Assembly (NCBI GenBank): GCA_963698255.1
Contig: CAVOQD010000034.1
Span: 62,001-126,000, forward strand
DNA: 64,000 nucleotides
From: JAWKOK01 sp963698255
GTDB taxonomy: Bacteria; Chloroflexota; Anaerolineae; Caldilineales; Caldilineaceae
Direction: 5' to 3'
Part shown: positions 38,183 to 46,173 of the stretch, in pieces
Position numbering within the stretch: position 1 is the stretch's first letter
Layout of the letters: each line of letters starts with the position of its first letter
Program-made: the position numbers and the translations under genes
The notes under the pieces: generated by a model
Database searches by the model: none
Told to the model about the DNA's origin: nothing
Seen by the model: the letters and a program-made list of their open reading frames with translations, nothing else

Positions 38183-38255
38183 CACGCCCGAAGGGATTCG
38201 AACCCCTGACACCTGGTTCCGAAGACCAGTGCTCTATCCACTGAGCTACGGGCGC
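38183..38255 (-). tRNA. tRNA-Arg(UCG), copy 2
   Basis: Identical to the copy at 25230-25302 over the whole gene, with anticodon TCG. CCA is not encoded directly after G73. It separates islands A and B and its 5' flank is the island-type left-end repeat, not the flank seen at copy 3. Confidence 0.95.
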
Positions 38256-38256
38256 T

Positions 38257-38472
38257 TGGGCCTACTGTATGTAGTAGGTGGGCTGCTATGTGAGCCTATA
38301 TGTTGTGGTTGCCACTTCGCAGCGATTTCGATAGCCTGGTTCGGTTCCGGGAACAAAAAACCAGCCGTTTCGGGTGGCTCCGATGGCTGCTTGGGTGTGG
38401 TACAATTTCACCGCATCCGATGTGTCAACATCGTGTGCCACGCCCTGGGATGTTTCTGCATCGCCAGGGCAT
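38257..38472. repeat. Left-end repeat of island B (copy of 25304-25519)
   Basis: About 215 bases, roughly 92-93 percent identical by eye to the left end of island A, including the C-terminal codons of the end gene. Confidence 0.8.
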
Positions 38473-38716
38473 TTGCTTGCAACTGGTATTCTTCATCAGA
38501 CAGTATGATTCTCTTGCCAGAAGTTCGTCCGCTATGTTGTCTGCTTTCAAACGGGCCCCATTCGAGAAAAACTTGACCGATTGTCCTTCCATCTACCTGC
38601 CAGATTTTCTCTTCCAGGCCGTACCTCTTCAAAATCTGTGCGGCTCTCTCCCGATACGCTTTGTCCTCTGCTTCTCGTCCATACTTGACCACTTCGAACA
38701 GACCATACTTGAACAT
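38408..38716 (-). CDS. Hypothetical protein at the island end
   Basis: 102 residues from the ATG at 38716, with a G-rich ribosome-binding site (AGGGGGG) upstream. Charged and helical (MFKYGLFEVVKYGREAEDKAYRERAAQILKRYGL...), ending LAMQKHPRAWHTMLTHRMR. No family recognised. The C-terminus is duplicated as a remnant at 25456-25565, which supports that it is a real, element-borne gene. It lies next to the recombinase and might be a recombination accessory factor, but this is inference. Confidence 0.55.
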   Translation of the reverse strand: MFKYGLFEVVKYGREAEDKAYRERAAQILKRYGLEEKIWQVDGRTIGQVFLEWGPFESRQHSGRTSGKRIILSDEEYQLQANALAMQKHPRAWHTMLTHRMR

Positions 38717-38888
38717 CTCGCTACCCCCCTGTGGCTATGACTCATTCCATACGTTCTTACAGTATCCCACGCTTGTCAACATTGTTCCGAGAATCACAAT
38801 CTGCCGGATTCAGAAGAAGTCTGTCACTGATTGAAACTGTCTGCGCAAGCCTGATCACCGTTTGCCAGAAATGTGTAAGATTCGTCAG

Positions 38889-39920
38889 CTACCCCTTGTC
38901 ACGTTCGGCAACCGTTGCAGACTCGATGTAGCGTAGTGCCATCGCTGGGGAATTCCAACCAAACCAGTCCATCAGTTCGTTGATGCCATAGCCACGCTTG
39001 GCCATGTCGGTTGCGGCATAGTGGCGTAGGGCATGGGCTGACACGCCGCTGATACCGGCTGCTTCACCAATGGCCGTGATTCGCTTGCTGACTGTGAAGC
39101 GTGTCATCGGGTCGTCTGTGAGGTTGCCACCCTTGCGGCTGCCACGCAGTAGGCCGCCATCGGGCAGCGGGTGCCCTGCGCTGATGTAGGCGGCTGCGGC
39201 TACGGCTGAGTGCGTCGATAGGCGTTGGCGGGCTTCACCGTGCTTTGTGCGCTTCACCTTGGGGCGCTGGAAGACTAGCACGCCTTCATCGAAGTTGAAG
39301 CAGTCAACCGTGAGGGCGCACACTTCGCCAACACGTAGGCCATGAAAGCCAAGCAGGTGCAGCAGCAGCCTGTCACGCTGGCCCTGGGGCGTGTCGTCGC
39401 ACTGTGACAGCATTGAAGCAAACTGCTTAGGGGTAAGGGCTACGGGTTCGGCCTTGGTGGTGATACGTGTCTTGTCGCGTCGCTCGTTCACGTTGTCTGA
39501 CTGGATGCCGGAGACGGCCTGTATCTTCAACAGTTCATCGCTGGGGATGGCGTTGGCCTTGCCTGCGTGCTTGGCGTACATCTTCACCGTTGAGAGTTTG
39601 CGGTTGATGCTGCTGATAGTGAAGCCCTGCTTCAGCATCCACGCCTTGAAGCCCTCGACAAGTCCCCATGTGACGCCCTGCCATGCCTCTGGGCTGCTGT
39701 AGAGTTCATCAGCGTCACGGCTAACCGTTACCTCTGCCAAGTAGGTGCAGAACGTCCCTAAGTCCTGCTGCTGGGCTGATAGGGTGCTGCTTGACTTCTC
39801 GGCCTGGTACATTCGAAAGACATTCCGTTCGGCTGCTGCGTTGGCTGCCTGGCCCACTGCTAAGACGTGGCCCAACTCAGTGGCAGCGGTTGGGGCTATC
39901 GTGGTAGAATTCGGGTGCAT
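38889..39920 (-). CDS. Tyrosine recombinase/integrase
   Basis: 343 residues. An N-terminal SAM-like core-binding domain (~40-125) is followed by the catalytic domain with Arg196 (LRVGEV), a Lys-containing beta turn (KVKRTKHGEAR), His296-x2-Arg299 (HALRHYAATDMA), Trp322 in the third basic-residue position (FGWNSPAMALRYI) and Tyr331 as nucleophile. All catalytic positions are present, so it should be active. Spread of identical tRNA-Arg repeats on both sides makes it the candidate enzyme that integrated island B and perhaps A. A 9-bp inverted repeat is found 75-95 bases upstream. Confidence 0.93.
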   Translation of the reverse strand: MHPNSTTIAPTAATELGHVLAVGQAANAAAERNVFRMYQAEKSSSTLSAQQQDLGTFCTYLAEVTVSRDADELYSSPEAWQGVTWGLVEGFKAWMLKQGFTISSINRKLSTVKMYAKHAGKANAIPSDELLKIQAVSGIQSDNVNERRDKTRITTKAEPVALTPKQFASMLSQCDDTPQGQRDRLLLHLLGFHGLRVGEVCALTVDCFNFDEGVLVFQRPKVKRTKHGEARQRLSTHSAVAAAAYISAGHPLPDGGLLRGSRKGGNLTDDPMTRFTVSKRITAIGEAAGISGVSAHALRHYAATDMAKRGYGINELMDWFGWNSPAMALRYIESATVAERDKG

Positions 39921-39993
39921 CGAAACTTATCCTTTCGGTGTCGTGCGTCGGGATGTTCGTAGCATCGCCGGCGCTTCTCTTTGCTCATTATCC

Positions 39994-40016
39994 ACACATA
40001 ATCATGAATTATGTGT
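39994..40016. promoter_or_regulatory. Inverted repeat upstream of the recombinase gene (possible operator)
   Basis: ACACATAAT (39994-40002), spacer CATGA, ATTATGTGT (40008-40016), a perfect 9-bp dyad in AT-rich DNA 74-96 bases before the recombinase ATG. It could bind a dimeric regulator or be a recombinase/excisionase site. Confidence 0.45.
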
Positions 40017-40126
40017 GTCTATATTGTACCATGGAATGGCCTATTTGCATCCTTAAAGATGTGCGCTATTTGCGTGTCGGGCGTTGCTATTCCGTTGGGG
40101 TTGTGGTTCAGGTGGGGTGAGAATAG

Positions 40127-40206
40127 GTTGTCGCCCCGGCTCCCCCGACAGTTCAGTTTGTGGGCTGAACCAGCGGCCGAAGCCGCGCCGGGGCGACATG
40201 GCAATT
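40127..40206. repeat. Hairpin repeat flanking the usp gene, copy 1
   Basis: GTCGCCCCGGC (from 40129) pairs perfectly with GCCGGGGCGAC near its right end. It is related to 40877-40955: both read GTTGTCGCCC..CTCCCCCGACA....GGC-GAAGCCGCG-CGGGGC-AC. The two copies bracket the usp gene. Confidence 0.6.
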
Positions 40207-40240
40207 CTAGCAGACGGCCGGCAGCGGCGCAAACGCCAAA

Positions 40241-40303
40241 CTATCGCAGCACGATAACCAGAATGACCACGACCAGAACCAAAATCACGAATGCCATAAT
40301 CAT
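40241..40303 (-). CDS. Possible 20-residue hydrophobic peptide
   Basis: MIMAFVILVLVVVILVIVLR, a single membrane-spanning segment with a C-terminal Arg, downstream of usp on the same strand. No ribosome-binding site is obvious. It could be a small membrane peptide such as a type I toxin or a leftover of a longer frame; evidence is weak. Confidence 0.25.
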   Translation of the reverse strand: MIMAFVILVLVVVILVIVLR

Positions 40304-40370
40304 CGCAGCACCAATACTCGAATCATGGCGGCAAGCAGGCCAACGTAGTGGTCGGGAATACTTCCTGATT

Positions 40371-40820
40371 CTATTCTTTGCCGACGCGGACGAGCAGCAG
40401 GGGTTGGTCGACCTGCTGAAGTACGCCGGCGGCCTTGCTGCCATAGAAGACACTGGCCAAACCGGTGCGCCCATGGCTGGCCATGGCAACCAGGTCTGCG
40501 TCTTCATTCTGCGCAACGTCCAAAATGGACCCTACCACCGGCCCATGGGCGATGATGATTTTGCTGTCAATAGCCATCTCGTGGAAGTCAGCCTGAACGC
40601 CCTCGAGGTACTTTTGTGCTTCCAGTGTCCACTGCTTAGCCAGCTCTACGCTATAGGAATTCGAGGTGAATTCGTAGGAGGTTGCAAATGTGGGGGTGGG
40701 CTCTACGACCTGCAGTAATACGACTGTAGAATTGCCCAACTTCGCCAAGTGCTTCACATGTGGCAGAATCGTCTCTGCACGTGTCGAACCATCGAGTAGG
40801 ACCAGGATTTTGTTGTACAC
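40371..40820 (-). CDS. Universal stress protein (UspA family)
   Basis: 149 residues from a GTG at 40820 with AAGGAG upstream; the longer frame N-terminus has no similarity. ILVLLDGSTRAETILPHVKHLA opens the family fold, and DLVAMASHGRTGLASVFYGSKAAGVLQQV with LLLVR carries the ATP-binding G-x2-G-x9-G-S pattern. These small proteins bind ATP and help in stress survival; targets are unknown. It is cargo of island B and is bracketed by two related ~80-bp repeats. Confidence 0.9.
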   Translation of the reverse strand: MYNKILVLLDGSTRAETILPHVKHLAKLGNSTVVLLQVVEPTPTFATSYEFTSNSYSVELAKQWTLEAQKYLEGVQADFHEMAIDSKIIIAHGPVVGSILDVAQNEDADLVAMASHGRTGLASVFYGSKAAGVLQQVDQPLLLVRVGKE

Positions 40821-40876
40821 GGTCTGCTCCTTTTCTGGGGTTACGGTAGCGATTTCGATTGAGACGGTGTAGTGAA

Positions 40877-40955
40877 GTTGTCGCCCAACTCCCCCGACAT
40901 ACCAGCAGCACGCTGAGGTAGCGGCTGAAGCCGCGACGGGGCCACAATTGACAGT
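40877..40955. repeat. Hairpin repeat flanking the usp gene, copy 2
   Basis: A diverged partner of 40127-40206 in the same orientation, just upstream of usp. Confidence 0.55.
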
Positions 40956-41051
40956 GTAGCAGTCGGGTGTTCGGATTGCGTTCAATGCTGATTTTGAGGC
41001 TGTTCTGACATCACCTTTGGCTGTGGTTACGCCAGAGTTGGCGGCAATGAA

Positions 41052-41363
41052 CTACCTGGCCACAATCTGCTGCTCGGCGATATTGACCTGTAGCGCCGGC
41101 GTGTTCTGCGCCAGCTTGCGCACTCTGGCCAATGCTTGGACCGATTGCAGGTAGCGGTGCTGGGCTGCCGATACGCGCTGCTCGTAGTGCTCAATGCGCT
41201 TGTACGTGTAGTTGTCCACAAGAACTGCTGTATATTGCAGTTCGACCAACTGCATTCGTAGCCAGCACATGAGAATCTGGTCAATCAGCATTCGTTCCAG
41301 CATGGGCGACTCATCGTACCTCATGGCCTGGCGACGCCCCTTCATCTCCGTCTTAATGGCCAT
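41052..41363 (-). CDS. Hypothetical protein, 103 aa
   Basis: MAIKTEMKGRRQAMRYDESPMLERMLIDQILMCWLRM... is a charged, helical protein (probable coiled coil from ~50 on, with HYEQRVSAAQHRYLQSVQALARVRKLA). No family recognised. It overlaps the last codons of the truncated recombinase, so it may be the end of a larger gene joined here by recombination. No membrane segment or signal. Confidence 0.4.
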   Translation of the reverse strand: MAIKTEMKGRRQAMRYDESPMLERMLIDQILMCWLRMQLVELQYTAVLVDNYTYKRIEHYEQRVSAAQHRYLQSVQALARVRKLAQNTPALQVNIAEQQIVAR

Positions 41364-41913
41364 CTGCGTTGCTGGCTGGGACGCCCCTATCCTTTCGCCC
41401 CTTGCCCTGATGCACGTCTACGGCGCCGGTGTCCGTGTCCATGTCTTCAATGTTGAGGTTGCAGAGTTCTTGCGCCCTGACGCCGCTGTCCAGCAGAAAC
41501 AGCACAACAGCCCTGTCTCTGGCGTTGTCACAGGCCGACAGAATGCGCCTTATCTCGCTGGCTGTGAGGGCCGGCACTATCTTGTTATCGGTGCGAGGCA
41601 TCTTCACCTTGTCGAAGGGGCTAACGTCCAGCAGGCCGTCTCTCACGCAGAAGTTGCAGAACGTGCGAACGGCGCGGGCAGTCGAGTGCACGTAGTGGCT
41701 CGACATGCCCCTGTCAATTTCCTGGGCAATGTATCGTTTAATCTGGATGTGGGTCAGTTCGTGGAGGTGGGTTAGGTTGGCAGCAGCACACCAGCGCAAC
41801 AGGTAGCGCATTCGGTACCGATAAAAGGCGATAGTGCTGTCTGTGAAACGTTGCGCCTGGCCGTCGAGGATGAACAGTTCGGCGGCGTCTTCTAGTGTAG
41901 TCTTATTCTGCAC
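41353..41913 (-). pseudogene. Truncated tyrosine recombinase (N-terminal domain and first catalytic Arg only)
   Basis: From a GTG at 41913 (VQNKTTLEDAAELFILDGQAQRFTDSTIAFY), about 186 residues. A core-binding domain is followed by RDRAVVLFLLDSGVRAQELCNL with the first catalytic Arg, then GKGRKDRGVP and a stop. The HxxR and Tyr motifs are missing. Its position beside tRNA copy 3 is where an integrase is usually kept, so it is likely the original integrase of an older element, now broken. Confidence 0.8.
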
Positions 41914-41915
41914 AA

Positions 41916-41947
41916 CAAAAAACCCGCTTCCATAGTAGAAGCGGGTT
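41916..41947 (-). terminator. Rho-independent terminator of tRNA-Arg copy 3
   Basis: AACCCGCTTC (41921-41930), loop CATAGTA, GAAGCGGGTT (41938-41947), with a T-run on the minus strand. It is 53 bases from the tRNA 3' end and also lies within the 5' end of the truncated recombinase frame. Confidence 0.8.
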
Positions 41948-41999
41948 GCACAACATATAGGCTTTTCACTCACACCAACCACTATCGACAGTGGTTAAG

Positions 42000-42072
42000 C
42001 ACGCCCGAAGGGATTCGAACCCCTGACACCTGGTTCCGAAGACCAGTGCTCTATCCACTGAGCTACGGGCGC
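42000..42072 (-). tRNA. tRNA-Arg(UCG), copy 3
   Basis: Identical to copies 1 and 2. Its 5' flank (right side) is unrelated to the island left-end repeat, so this is probably the original chromosomal gene with its own promoter, and islands were added on its 3' side. Confidence 0.95.
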
Positions 42073-42159
42073 TCGCCAACCGGAATTATACCATTGGCTG
42101 TCCGTTTCGTCCAGAAATCACGTTCTCGATTGTATACCAATCCGGGTATGAGCCTGAAG

Positions 42160-42585
42160 TCATTCGGTCAGATACGCTTCCGCCGAGATGCGGAATGCCT
42201 CCTCCAGCGTCCCAAAGAACTCGCCGTTGTCATAGACGGAAAGGCTGTACTTTTCGTTGCTGTAGGTGTAGAAGGCGAAGCCCCAGCGATCCTCGGCAAA
42301 ATGGCGCAGGCGGCAGAGATGGAGTGGCGAATTACGCAAACGCTCATAGTACTCTTCGCGCGTCTCCGGCCAGTCTTCTGGCGGCCACCCGTCGCGCATG
42401 ACCGGCTCGGTATAGGCGTCAATGTAGCAGAACTGGCCGCGGAATCTGATCGTTAGGCGCGTGTACTTGCCGGCGAAATTGGCTTCGGCGTAGGCGCGGA
42501 TACGTTGTTCGGTTCGGCGCTTGGTTGCGTCGTTGATCTTGACGCCGCCGCTGTCGGGGTCGAAAACCCATTGTTTGCCTGACAT
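42160..42585 (-). CDS. Conserved hypothetical protein, 143-aa family (second copy)
   Basis: 141 residues, paralogue of the product at 31394-31825 (shared KQWVFDPDSGGVKI, GKYTRL-IRFRGQFCYIDAYTEPV, WPPEDWPETREE and FYTYSNEKY). No known domain. It lies 87 bases beyond tRNA copy 3 and 60 bases before mazG. It is the chromosomal-side copy, or the sign that an island edge was once further right. Confidence 0.7.
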   Translation of the reverse strand: MSGKQWVFDPDSGGVKINDATKRRTEQRIRAYAEANFAGKYTRLTIRFRGQFCYIDAYTEPVMRDGWPPEDWPETREEYYERLRNSPLHLCRLRHFAEDRWGFAFYTYSNEKYSLSVYDNGEFFGTLEEAFRISAEAYLTE

Positions 42586-42645
42586 GATGGTCTCCTTTCA
42601 GTATTGACGGGTTTCTGATAATTGGCGGGGGCGCAACTCTGGATC

Positions 42646-43705
42646 CTAACTGGTCTGTTCCACCGTCTGCCGATATTTTACCGCTTGGGCACGCAATGCC
42701 CCCTCGGCGTTGACGCCATTTTCGTCGGCCAGGGCGACCAGTGCCCAGAGCGCCGCGCCGATTGCCTGGTCGTCCGGCTGGGGGCCGAGCCAGTCGAGCA
42801 GGCCGGGCTCTGATGTGGCCAGGGCCTGGCGGTCGAGGAGGCCGGCTTTGCGGGCTTTGCCTTGCAGCTTGCGCGCTTTTTCCAATGCCGGCAGTTGGGC
42901 CGGCACGCCGTCCAGTGGTCCGGCAGGGGCCAGGCCCTTGCCCGCCTTCTCCTGCACCTTGATGGCATCCCAGTTGACCGCGACCTCGTCCGTTCCGTTG
43001 ACGGATTGGTCGCCAAAGACGTGGGGATGGCGCCGGATCAGCTTCTCGACGATGTTTGTGATGACGTCGGCCATCTGGAAGCGTCCGTCTTCAGCCGCGA
43101 TCTGGGTCATCATGGTCGCCAGCATCAGCACGTCGCCCAGTTCTTCGGCGATGTGTTCGCCGTTGTCGATGCCGGCCTCTTCACTGTTCGCCTCCTCGAT
43201 GTCGATGGCCTCCAGGACCTCAACCGTCTCTCCCAGCAGATCGTGGCGGATGCTGGTCAGGGTCTGCTCGCGATCCCACGGGCAGCCGTCGGGCGCGCGC
43301 GAAATGGGCGACAATCTCCAGCAGGTCGGAAAGGCTGCCTCCCTGGGGCAGCGGCGGGACGCAGAGTGAACTCCATGGCTCCAAGGAGGGCGTCTCGGGA
43401 AGTTGATTCAGCGGCAGCGTCTCCACATGTGGCCGATCTGACCCCGACACCCAGGTGACCCGATGCTCGCCGGGGTAGGCGTGCTGCAATGTCGTCGCCA
43501 CAGCGGCCAGGTCAACCGAAGCGAAGTGGGTGACGACCAACGGCAGTCTGACTTCAACCAGAGGATGATGCTGGTCGGCCAACACGGCTGCCGGTACGGT
43601 CTGATAGCCCTGCTCAGGATCGATGTCGGCGGCCGTCAGCGCCAAAGCGATAACGTGTGCGTCCGTGATGCTGTCCGTGTTGTTGTCCGTGTTTGTGCTG
43701 GTCAT
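42646..43705 (-). CDS. mazG: Nucleoside triphosphate pyrophosphohydrolase MazG, frameshifted
   Basis: About 350 residues once a frame change near 43300 (a GCGCGC run) is bridged: EIVAHF in one frame joins RAPDGCPWDREQTLTSIRHDLLGETVEVLEAID in the next. The MazG fold has the acidic helix pairs LLGETVEVLEAID and EELGDVLMLATMM; RHPHVFGD and the WDAIKVQEK motif follow. The first ~140 residues (ADIDPEQGYQTVPAAVLADQHHP..) resemble the tail of the tetrapyrrole-methylase-like domain found in YabN-type proteins. It removes pyrophosphate from abnormal or excess NTPs. Confidence 0.86.
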
Positions 43706-43765
43706 GGGTGAGGTTCCTTGTCGTTCACATTTTCTTGCAGAAAAAAGTGGAGTTGTGGACCGCTG

Positions 43766-44158
43766 TCACCGGCGCGATTGGAGGAAGGCTTCGATCAGGC
43801 CGGCCACCAGCACTGTCACCAGGATGAAGACGATGTCGAGCATCTGCGTCAAGCCCAACACGATCAGTATGCCTACCGTTGCGCCGGCCAGCACGCCCTG
43901 GCGGATGGCTACAAACGGATCCGGGGCGCCTCGTTTTGCGCCGGCCAACCCCGGCCAGCGTCTGTGCAAATGGAGGAGTAGAAATGCTGCGATTCCGCTG
44001 GCCAAGACCATCAAGGTTACGACAAACGCCATGACCACCACCAGATCCGTCTGCCCGTTTGCGCCGACAGGAGGGACCTTGGCGAAGAGAAAGATCAGCA
44101 ATGCCAAGCCGACCAACATCTCCGATATTGACCATGCGAAGGCGTGTTTGCGTGACAT
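43766..44158 (-). CDS. Membrane protein, four predicted helices, unknown function
   Basis: 130 residues from ATG 44158 (MSRKHAFAWSISEMLVGLALLIFLF). Hydrophobic segments are near residues 10-27, 38-60, 85-102 and 105-122, with a basic loop (HLHRRWPGLAGAKRG). No family recognised. It is read away from the small membrane protein at 44304, with a shared regulatory gap between. Confidence 0.6.
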   Translation of the reverse strand: MSRKHAFAWSISEMLVGLALLIFLFAKVPPVGANGQTDLVVVMAFVVTLMVLASGIAAFLLLHLHRRWPGLAGAKRGAPDPFVAIRQGVLAGATVGILIVLGLTQMLDIVFILVTVLVAGLIEAFLQSRR

Positions 44159-44217
44159 GCCAGGAGTGTAACACTGTGGACAGCGCCGACCAAATTCGCC
44201 GCAATCGGTCGGTTTTG

Positions 44218-44226
44218 TGATATAAT
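44218..44226 (+). promoter_or_regulatory. Extended -10 promoter
   Basis: TGATATAAT (TGN followed by TATAAT at 44221-44226), 78 bases before the small ORF at 44304. The -35 region is weak, as allowed for extended -10 promoters. Confidence 0.5.
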
Positions 44227-44303
44227 TTGGGCATGAACCTGCAACGATTTTATGTGTCGGACGCAATTGTGTCGCGCCGGCGACCTGTTCAGATTTGAGG
44301 AAT

Positions 44304-44429
44304 ATGATGGCCACCAAGAGGAAAAAGAAGTACACGCTGAGTGAAAAAGTCTTCTATGGGCTTGGGATTTTGATCGTCGTCAGCATGGTGCTGGGATCGA
44401 TCCTGGCTGCGACTGCGCCCGGCTTCTAG
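44304..44429 (+). CDS. Small single-pass membrane protein, 41 aa
   Basis: MMATKRKKKYTLSEKVFYGLGILIVVSMVLGSILAATAPGF: a basic N-terminus and one membrane helix. GAGGA is five bases upstream and an extended -10 promoter is present. This is too short for most gene finders. Function unknown. Confidence 0.6.
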   Translation: MMATKRKKKYTLSEKVFYGLGILIVVSMVLGSILAATAPGF

Positions 44430-44549
44430 CTTCCGCCTGGGTAGCGAAACATAGAATGATCAGTGGATAGCGCAGATCGAAAGGCTCGCCCTGGAACAAG
44501 CCTGCGGGAATCTGCTGAATAACTGGCAGCAATTGACAGAGCGATTTCC

Positions 44550-44599
44550 TTCGTAGCAGTCGCTTTGGCGGGCCATACGGCTGAAGCCGTTGCTACGAA
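44550..44599. repeat. REP-like nested hairpin
   Basis: TTCGTAGCA (44550-44558) and TGCTACGAA (44591-44599) enclose ACGGCT-GA-AGCCGT (44577-44590). The gene-free stretch around it (44430-44706) shows nothing else. The CTACG/GGCTGAAGCC words are shared with the repeats at 34.3 and 36.1 kb. Confidence 0.6.
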
Positions 44600-44706
44600 C
44601 TTCGTCCTACCAAACGGTTGCGAACGATCTCAGCGCGCATATTGGCGCGCTATTTGTTGTGCAATGTTCCCAAGTTTTCTATTTCGTCAGGACCATCGGA
44701 ACCCTT

Positions 44707-46035
44707 ATGACACCTGATCGTCGCCTTGATCTTTTCCCGCTCGATACCGTTGTCGCCGACACCGCATCAGGTCCCCGCCTCCAGATCGGCAGTTGCGATT
44801 TGGGCGATCTGGCCGAGACCTACGGCACGCCGCTCTATCTGTACGATCAAGCGACCATGGACGCCGCGCTCGACCAGTATCGCCGTTCATTGTCGGCCCA
44901 CTATCCGGCCCCAAGCCGTGTGACCTATGCCGGCAAGGCTGCGCTGATGGTTGCGATCGCCGAATGGGTGCGCAGTCGCGATCTTGATCTTGATTGCACC
45001 GGCGTCGGCGAGATTCACATCGCCTGCACGGCCGGCGTCGAGCGACAGCATCTGCTCGTTCACGGGGTCAACAAGTCAAGTGCCGATCTGGAAGCGGCTG
45101 TGGCCAATGCAGGTACAATCGTCGTCGACAACCTGACCGAGTTGCGACGCATCGCGTCAATGGAGGGCGTCCGATTGCCGGATCTGTGGCTTCGCGTTCG
45201 CCCCGGGCTGGCTGTCGATACCCACGCCTATACCCAGACCGGCCAGGTCGACAGCAAGTTCGGCATGGGCGCCGACGAGATCGATCAGGCGGTGGATCTC
45301 TGTCTCGAACGGGGGCTCCCGCTGACGGGATTGCACATTCATCAAGGCTCGCATTTCCACGATCCGTCGCCGCTGGGTCCTGCACTGGCAACGGTCCTCG
45401 ATCTGGTTGCTTCACTGAAGCAGCGGACCGGTTGGCAGCCGCAGCATCTGTCGCCCGGCGGCGGTTGGGGCGTCGCCTACCATGAAGACGATCTGCCGCA
45501 ACCGTCCATCGATAACTACGTAGCGTACATCGCCCGCGCCTTGATCGAAGGCTGCGCAGCACGCGGATTGGCGCTGCCCACCGTGCATCTGGAACCGGGA
45601 CGAAGTCTGGTTGCCAGGGCCGGGGTGGCCATCTACCGCGTGGGCGCGGTCAAGGTGACGCCCGGCCGGCAGTGGATGTTGCTGGACGGGGGCATGACCG
45701 ACAATATTCGGCCGGCCCTATACGGCGCGCGCTATTCGGCCTTGCCGCTTCACGATCCAATGCGTCCGTGGACCAGACCGACCTGGCTGGCCGGCCCCTA
45801 TTGCGAGAGCGGCGATCTGTTGATTGAGGATCTCCCTATGCCCGACGTGGCAGAGGGCGAGCTGATCGCGGTGCCGGCCGGCGGCGCCTATCAGGTGAGC
45901 ATGAGCAGCAACTACAACGGCGCATTACGTCCGGCGGTCATCTGGCTGGCCGAGGGCGAGGCCCACCTGGTTCGCCGCAGAGAATCTCTTGGCGATCTGT
46001 TGGCAAGGGATCTTTCGCTTCCCACTTTGGACTGA
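44707..46035 (+). CDS. lysA: Diaminopimelate decarboxylase
   Basis: 442 residues from ATG 44707 (MTPDRRLDLFPLDTVV); the longer frame upstream is not conserved. LysA makes lysine from meso-diaminopimelate with PLP. PLP lysine is Lys77 in RVTYAGKAAL; GVGEIHIACTAGV, HIHQGSHFHD, LSPGGGWGVAY, LEPGRSLVARAGV, and the catalytic Cys motif GPYCESGDLL are all present, as is YQVSMSSNYNG near the end. Length is usual (420-450). It is followed by a strong terminator, so it is probably a single-gene unit. Confidence 0.95.
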   Translation: MTPDRRLDLFPLDTVVADTASGPRLQIGSCDLGDLAETYGTPLYLYDQATMDAALDQYRRSLSAHYPAPSRVTYAGKAALMVAIAEWVRSRDLDLDCTGVGEIHIACTAGVERQHLLVHGVNKSSADLEAAVANAGTIVVDNLTELRRIASMEGVRLPDLWLRVRPGLAVDTHAYTQTGQVDSKFGMGADEIDQAVDLCLERGLPLTGLHIHQGSHFHDPSPLGPALATVLDLVASLKQRTGWQPQHLSPGGGWGVAYHEDDLPQPSIDNYVAYIARALIEGCAARGLALPTVHLEPGRSLVARAGVAIYRVGAVKVTPGRQWMLLDGGMTDNIRPALYGARYSALPLHDPMRPWTRPTWLAGPYCESGDLLIEDLPMPDVAEGELIAVPAGGAYQVSMSSNYNGALRPAVIWLAEGEAHLVRRRESLGDLLARDLSLPTLD

Positions 46036-46070
46036 CGGTCAAGAACGAAAATTATCTGGGAACGGGTGAG

Positions 46071-46113
46071 AATATCAAGCGCCCCAACGAAAGTTGGGGC
46101 GCTTGATATTTTT
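46071..46113 (+). terminator. Rho-independent terminator of lysA
   Basis: An 18-bp perfect stem (46071-46088 with 46093-46110), GAAA tetraloop, and TTT after it. It lies 36 bases after the lysA stop. Confidence 0.95.
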
Positions 46114-46173
46114 GCGCATATTTGGCCGGGTTCGCAGTGACGGCTTCACATGTCCAAACCGCCAAAGAAGCTT

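Larger units (their letters stand above)
39921..40370. other. Gap between recombinase and universal stress protein genes
   Basis: 450 bases. It holds the dyad at 39994-40016, a hairpin-forming repeat (40127-40206) and a possible 20-residue hydrophobic peptide on the minus strand (40241-40303). Nothing else is evident. Confidence 0.5.
38257..41998. mobile_element. Island B: ~3.7-kb element between tRNA-Arg copies 2 and 3
   Basis: Bounded by exact 75-bp tRNA-Arg repeats. It carries an intact tyrosine recombinase, a universal stress protein, two small proteins and a truncated recombinase. Its left end repeats that of island A, and the 14-bp word GCCTATATGTTGTG at 38294-38307 recurs inverted at its right end (41949-41962), as expected for arm-type recombinase sites. 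Confidence 0.75.
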
